Assembly: GCF_000711295.1 (NCBI RefSeq)
Contig: NZ_JOMJ01000004.1
Coordinates: forward strand, 186,001-250,000
Source of the DNA: Desulfohalovibrio reitneri
GTDB taxonomy: Bacteria > Desulfobacterota > Desulfovibrionia > Desulfovibrionales > Desulfovibrionaceae
Length of the DNA stretch: 64,000 nt
Direction: 5' to 3'
Below the pieces are notes generated by a model. It ran no database searches and was not told where the DNA came from. It saw only the letters and a program-made list of their open reading frames with translations. Within the stretch, counting starts at the first letter, position 1. Each line of letters begins with the position of its first letter. Position numbers and translations under genes: made by a program. Positions 61,932 to 64,000 of this stretch are shown here, one piece after another.

Positions 61932-62759
61932 CTACTGCACCTTTTCGATCCACTCGGTGCTCTTGATCCACTTGTTGTAGATACGCTCGTAGCGGCCGTC
62001 GTTCTTGATCTGGCGCAGGAAGTTGTTGAGCCAGTTCAGGAAATCGGGGTCGCCCTTGCGCACGGCCCAGGCCAGGGGCTCGTAGGTGAAGGGCTCGTCA
62101 AGGAAGACCAGCTTGTCCTTGCCCTGCTGAGCCATGAAGACCACGCAGTTGGGCAGGTCGTAGACGTAGGCGTCGGCCTTGCCGGAGAGGACTTCCATGG
62201 CCGCCTCGGTCTCGGTCTCGAAGGACTTGTAGGTGGCCTTGGGGATCTTGCGCAGGACGGCCTGCTCGCCGGTGGTGCCCAGCTTGGAGACCACGGTGTA
62301 CTTGGGATCGTTGAGATCCTTGTAGGACTTGACCTCGTTCTCAAGCTCCTTGCGCAGCAGGATGGTCTGGCCAACGGTAATGTAGGGGTCGGCGAAGTTG
62401 ACCTTCAGGTTGCGCTCCTGAGTGACGGTCATGCCGGAAATGATGATGTCGAACTTCTCGGTGAGCAGGGCGGGGATGATGCCGTCCCAGGCGGTGTTGA
62501 CCGGCACGAACTTGACGCCCATGTCCTTGGCCATCTCCTTGGCCACCTCGATGTCGAAGCCGACGAAATTGCCGTTCTTGTCGGTCATCTCGAAGGGCAT
62601 GTAGCCCGCTTCGAAGCCCACGCGCAGTTCGCCGCGCTGCTGGATTTCCTCCAGGGTGGACTGCTTGACCAGCTCCATCCGGGTATTGGCGGCCGTGGCG
62701 GGCATGGCGGCTGCGGCGAGGAAGGCCAGGCTCAGGACCAGAGTGACGAGTTTTTTCAT
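61932..62759 (-). CDS. Polar amino acid ABC transporter, periplasmic binding protein
   Basis: Protein of 275 residues. Signal peptide (KLVTLVLSLAFLAAAAMPATAA) then a family 3 solute-binding protein: RGELRVGFEAGYMPFEMTDKNGNFVGFDIEVAKEMA, FDIIISGMTVTQERNLKVNFADPYITVGQ, KLGTTGEQAVLRKIPKATYKSFETETEAA. It binds an amino acid, probably Glu/Gln or another polar type, in the periplasm. It is the first gene of the ABC operon, separated from the permease by a terminator-like hairpin. Confidence 0.94.
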   Translation of the reverse strand: MKKLVTLVLSLAFLAAAAMPATAANTRMELVKQSTLEEIQQRGELRVGFEAGYMPFEMTDKNGNFVGFDIEVAKEMAKDMGVKFVPVNTAWDGIIPALLTEKFDIIISGMTVTQERNLKVNFADPYITVGQTILLRKELENEVKSYKDLNDPKYTVVSKLGTTGEQAVLRKIPKATYKSFETETEAAMEVLSGKADAYVYDLPNCVVFMAQQGKDKLVFLDEPFTYEPLAWAVRKGDPDFLNWLNNFLRQIKNDGRYERIYNKWIKSTEWIEKVQ

Positions 62760-62802
62760 GGGGAATTTCCTCCGGGTCGGTGGGAACGCGTGCGCGACGG
62801 GG

Positions 62803-62988
62803 CTAATAATATTTGCCTTCCGTCAGGATTTCCTTGACCAGCATCCGCTTTTTGTGTCGCGGGCAGAGGGGGATTTCCTCTCTGGGAATGTAGACGATCT
62901 CGGTGTGACCGCACTTGGGGCAGTACACCTGCACTGGCTCGGAGTGACCCTCGCCCTCGCGTTTTTGCCGACCTTCCCTTCCGTCCAT
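62803..62988 (-). CDS. Small zinc-ribbon protein, 61 residues
   Basis: A charged N-terminus precedes a zinc-ribbon pattern: YCPKCGHTE (Cys23, Cys26) and LCPRHKKRM (Cys42, His45). It may bind nucleic acid or act as an adaptor. The ATG follows a GAGGG site. It is upstream of the ABC operon on the same strand, 43 bases before the binding-protein start. No specific function known. Confidence 0.68.
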   Translation of the reverse strand: MDGREGRQKREGEGHSEPVQVYCPKCGHTEIVYIPREEIPLCPRHKKRMLVKEILTEGKYY

Positions 62989-63215
62989 CTCGTACCCTCG
63001 CAATGTAGCGGCTGCGGGGGTTTCCATACCCCCAGCGGGCCCTTTCTGACAAGCTGTTTTTGACGTTCGTGCGACAAGAATGGGATGGGCGGATAGAGGT
63101 GGCGGGGGAGGTTGCCAAAAACGGCATGCAGTTCGGCGGCCTTTTCCGGGGTGGAAAGGTGGGCCGGATTGGGGTAGGCGGGGACGGACTTTTCGCAAAC
63201 CCCAAGGAGGACCCA

Positions 63216-63836
63216 GTGGGATTCCTTTCCGCATCCACCAGCTTCACCAGATACATGCCAAACGGCGACGTGACCAAGGAACTGTGGGCCGAAGTGCCGG
63301 ACAGGCTTCGCCAGCACGCCTTCGTGGAAATCGAGGAAACAGCCGACGAACGTTCCTTCGGCTGGGTCTGCTTCGATGACTACCTGGACTCCGCCTGGCG
63401 CACCGCGCCGTCGGAAAAAGCGCACTACTTCGCCTGGTCCTTGCGCCTGGACACCCGCCGCATCCCGCCCGCCGTGCTCAAGAAGCACACGGAGCTGGCA
63501 ATCCGGCAATACAAGGCTTCCATCGAGGATGAGGACAAGAAGTTCGTCTCCAAGGCCAAGAAAAAGGAAATCAGGGAGAACGTCGTCCTGCGCCTGCGCG
63601 CCCGCACTCCGCCCATCCCGGCGGTTTTCGAGGTGGTCTGGGACACCCGCAGCCAGGCCGTGCTCTTTGGCTCCACCAACGCCAAGGCGCGCGCCCTGTT
63701 CGAGGACCTCTTCACCCTCACCTTCGAACTGGAGCTGGAGCCGCAGACCCCCTTCTACCTGGCCAGCCGCCTCAAGGGCGAAGACGCCGTTTCCCGCCTG
63801 GAAAACCTCGAACCCACGACCTTCTCGGCCGGATAA
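63216..63836 (+). CDS. RdgC-like protein, N-terminal part
   Basis: Protein of 206 residues starting with GTG behind AAGGAGG. It resembles the recombination-associated protein RdgC in its first two thirds: VGFLSASTSFTRYMPNGDV, FGWVCFDDYLDSAWR, YFAWSLRLDTRRIPPAVLKKHTELAI, SKAKKKEIRENVVLRLRARTPPIPAVFEVVWDTRSQAVLFGSTNAKARALFEDLF. RdgC forms a ring around DNA and limits RecA. The usual protein is about 300 residues; here the C-terminal part seems to be the next gene. Confidence 0.7.
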   Translation: MGFLSASTSFTRYMPNGDVTKELWAEVPDRLRQHAFVEIEETADERSFGWVCFDDYLDSAWRTAPSEKAHYFAWSLRLDTRRIPPAVLKKHTELAIRQYKASIEDEDKKFVSKAKKKEIRENVVLRLRARTPPIPAVFEVVWDTRSQAVLFGSTNAKARALFEDLFTLTFELELEPQTPFYLASRLKGEDAVSRLENLEPTTFSAG

Positions 63837-63846
63837 GGAGACCCCC

Positions 63847-64000
63847 ATGGCAGACTACACGCTGACCGACAAGGAAAGCGCCCTGCTGGGACAGGAGTTC
63901 CTGACCTGGCTGTGGTTCCGCAGCGAGATGGACAACGGGCTCTTCGCCACGCCCGACGGCCACAACTTCACCGTGTTCATGGACCAGCGCGTCCAGGTCC
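63847..64000 (+). CDS. RdgC-like C-terminal part (cut by window end)
   Basis: Open frame from the ATG at 63847 to the end of the window, ten bases after the RdgC-like gene, with a GGAG site upstream. The visible product (ALLGQEFLTWLWFRSEMDNG, then DGHNFTVFMDQRVQV) looks like the RdgC C-terminal region by my reading. The gene is incomplete here, so length and identity remain open. Confidence 0.55.
   Translation, partial: MADYTLTDKESALLGQEFLTWLWFRSEMDNGLFATPDGHNFTVFMDQRVQV

Overview
This 64 kb window is GC-rich, densely coding chromosomal DNA. It most likely comes from a sulfate-reducing deltaproteobacterium of the Desulfovibrionales. The inference rests on an archaeal-type entry to aromatic biosynthesis (ADTH synthase plus 3-dehydroquinate synthase II, no DAHP synthase) fused to a full trp cluster, a Tat-exported iron superoxide dismutase, a selenocysteine tRNA, DUF1844, DUF1614 and DUF523 genes, and a PHP-UvrD fusion. 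No rRNA, prophage or CRISPR array was seen. The only mobile element recognised is one IS5-like insertion sequence.

Layout. 0-10 kb: Fe-SOD, an HD-GYP protein, a frameshifted ZIP/cNMP transporter, a DUF2867 protein, a small FliG-like protein, a lipoprotein, tRNA-Sec (selC) with its own promoter, an IscU-like scaffold, a PAS histidine kinase, and an amt-PII operon behind a sigma54-type promoter. 10-21.6 kb: one long operon for all three aromatic amino acids (ADTH synthase, DHQ synthase II, pheA, aroA, tyrA, trpE, G, D, C, F, B, A), in which most genes overlap or abut. It is preceded by a leader peptide carrying Phe, Tyr and Trp codons in one run, then an antiterminator/terminator pair. 21.7-24.3 kb: paaK, then a structured dispersed repeat split by the IS. 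24.3-32.2 kb: dgt-like dNTPase, Cu/Zn permease, an HDAC-like enzyme, and a three-gene operon of unrecognised membrane, coiled-coil and vWA-like proteins.

32-46 kb: DUF1844, argC, a pseudo-receiver/TPR protein, arsC, a cbiR-like/cobU/DHH/polA operon, a 47-residue protein, the PHP-UvrD helicase, a MogA-like protein, a TudS-like (DUF523) protein and a DUF1614 membrane protein. 46-52.5 kb: rmlA, a family 92 glycosyltransferase, a quinone oxidoreductase, small membrane proteins, an EamA transporter, a PilZ protein and HU. 52.5-60 kb: a TolC-like protein, a 3D-domain protein, an RND adaptor and pump, and an iron-sulfur flavoprotein, followed by the second, intact copy of the dispersed repeat. 60-64 kb: a polar amino acid ABC transporter, a zinc-ribbon protein, and an RdgC-like protein apparently split into two genes, the second cut by the window end.

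Three genes (the ZIP/cNMP transporter, cobU and the IS transposase) are broken by single-base changes, mostly in homopolymer runs. These may be sequencing errors or real mutations. Long antisense open frames are frequent because of the base composition and were not annotated. All functions are assigned by reading motifs; no database search was run.
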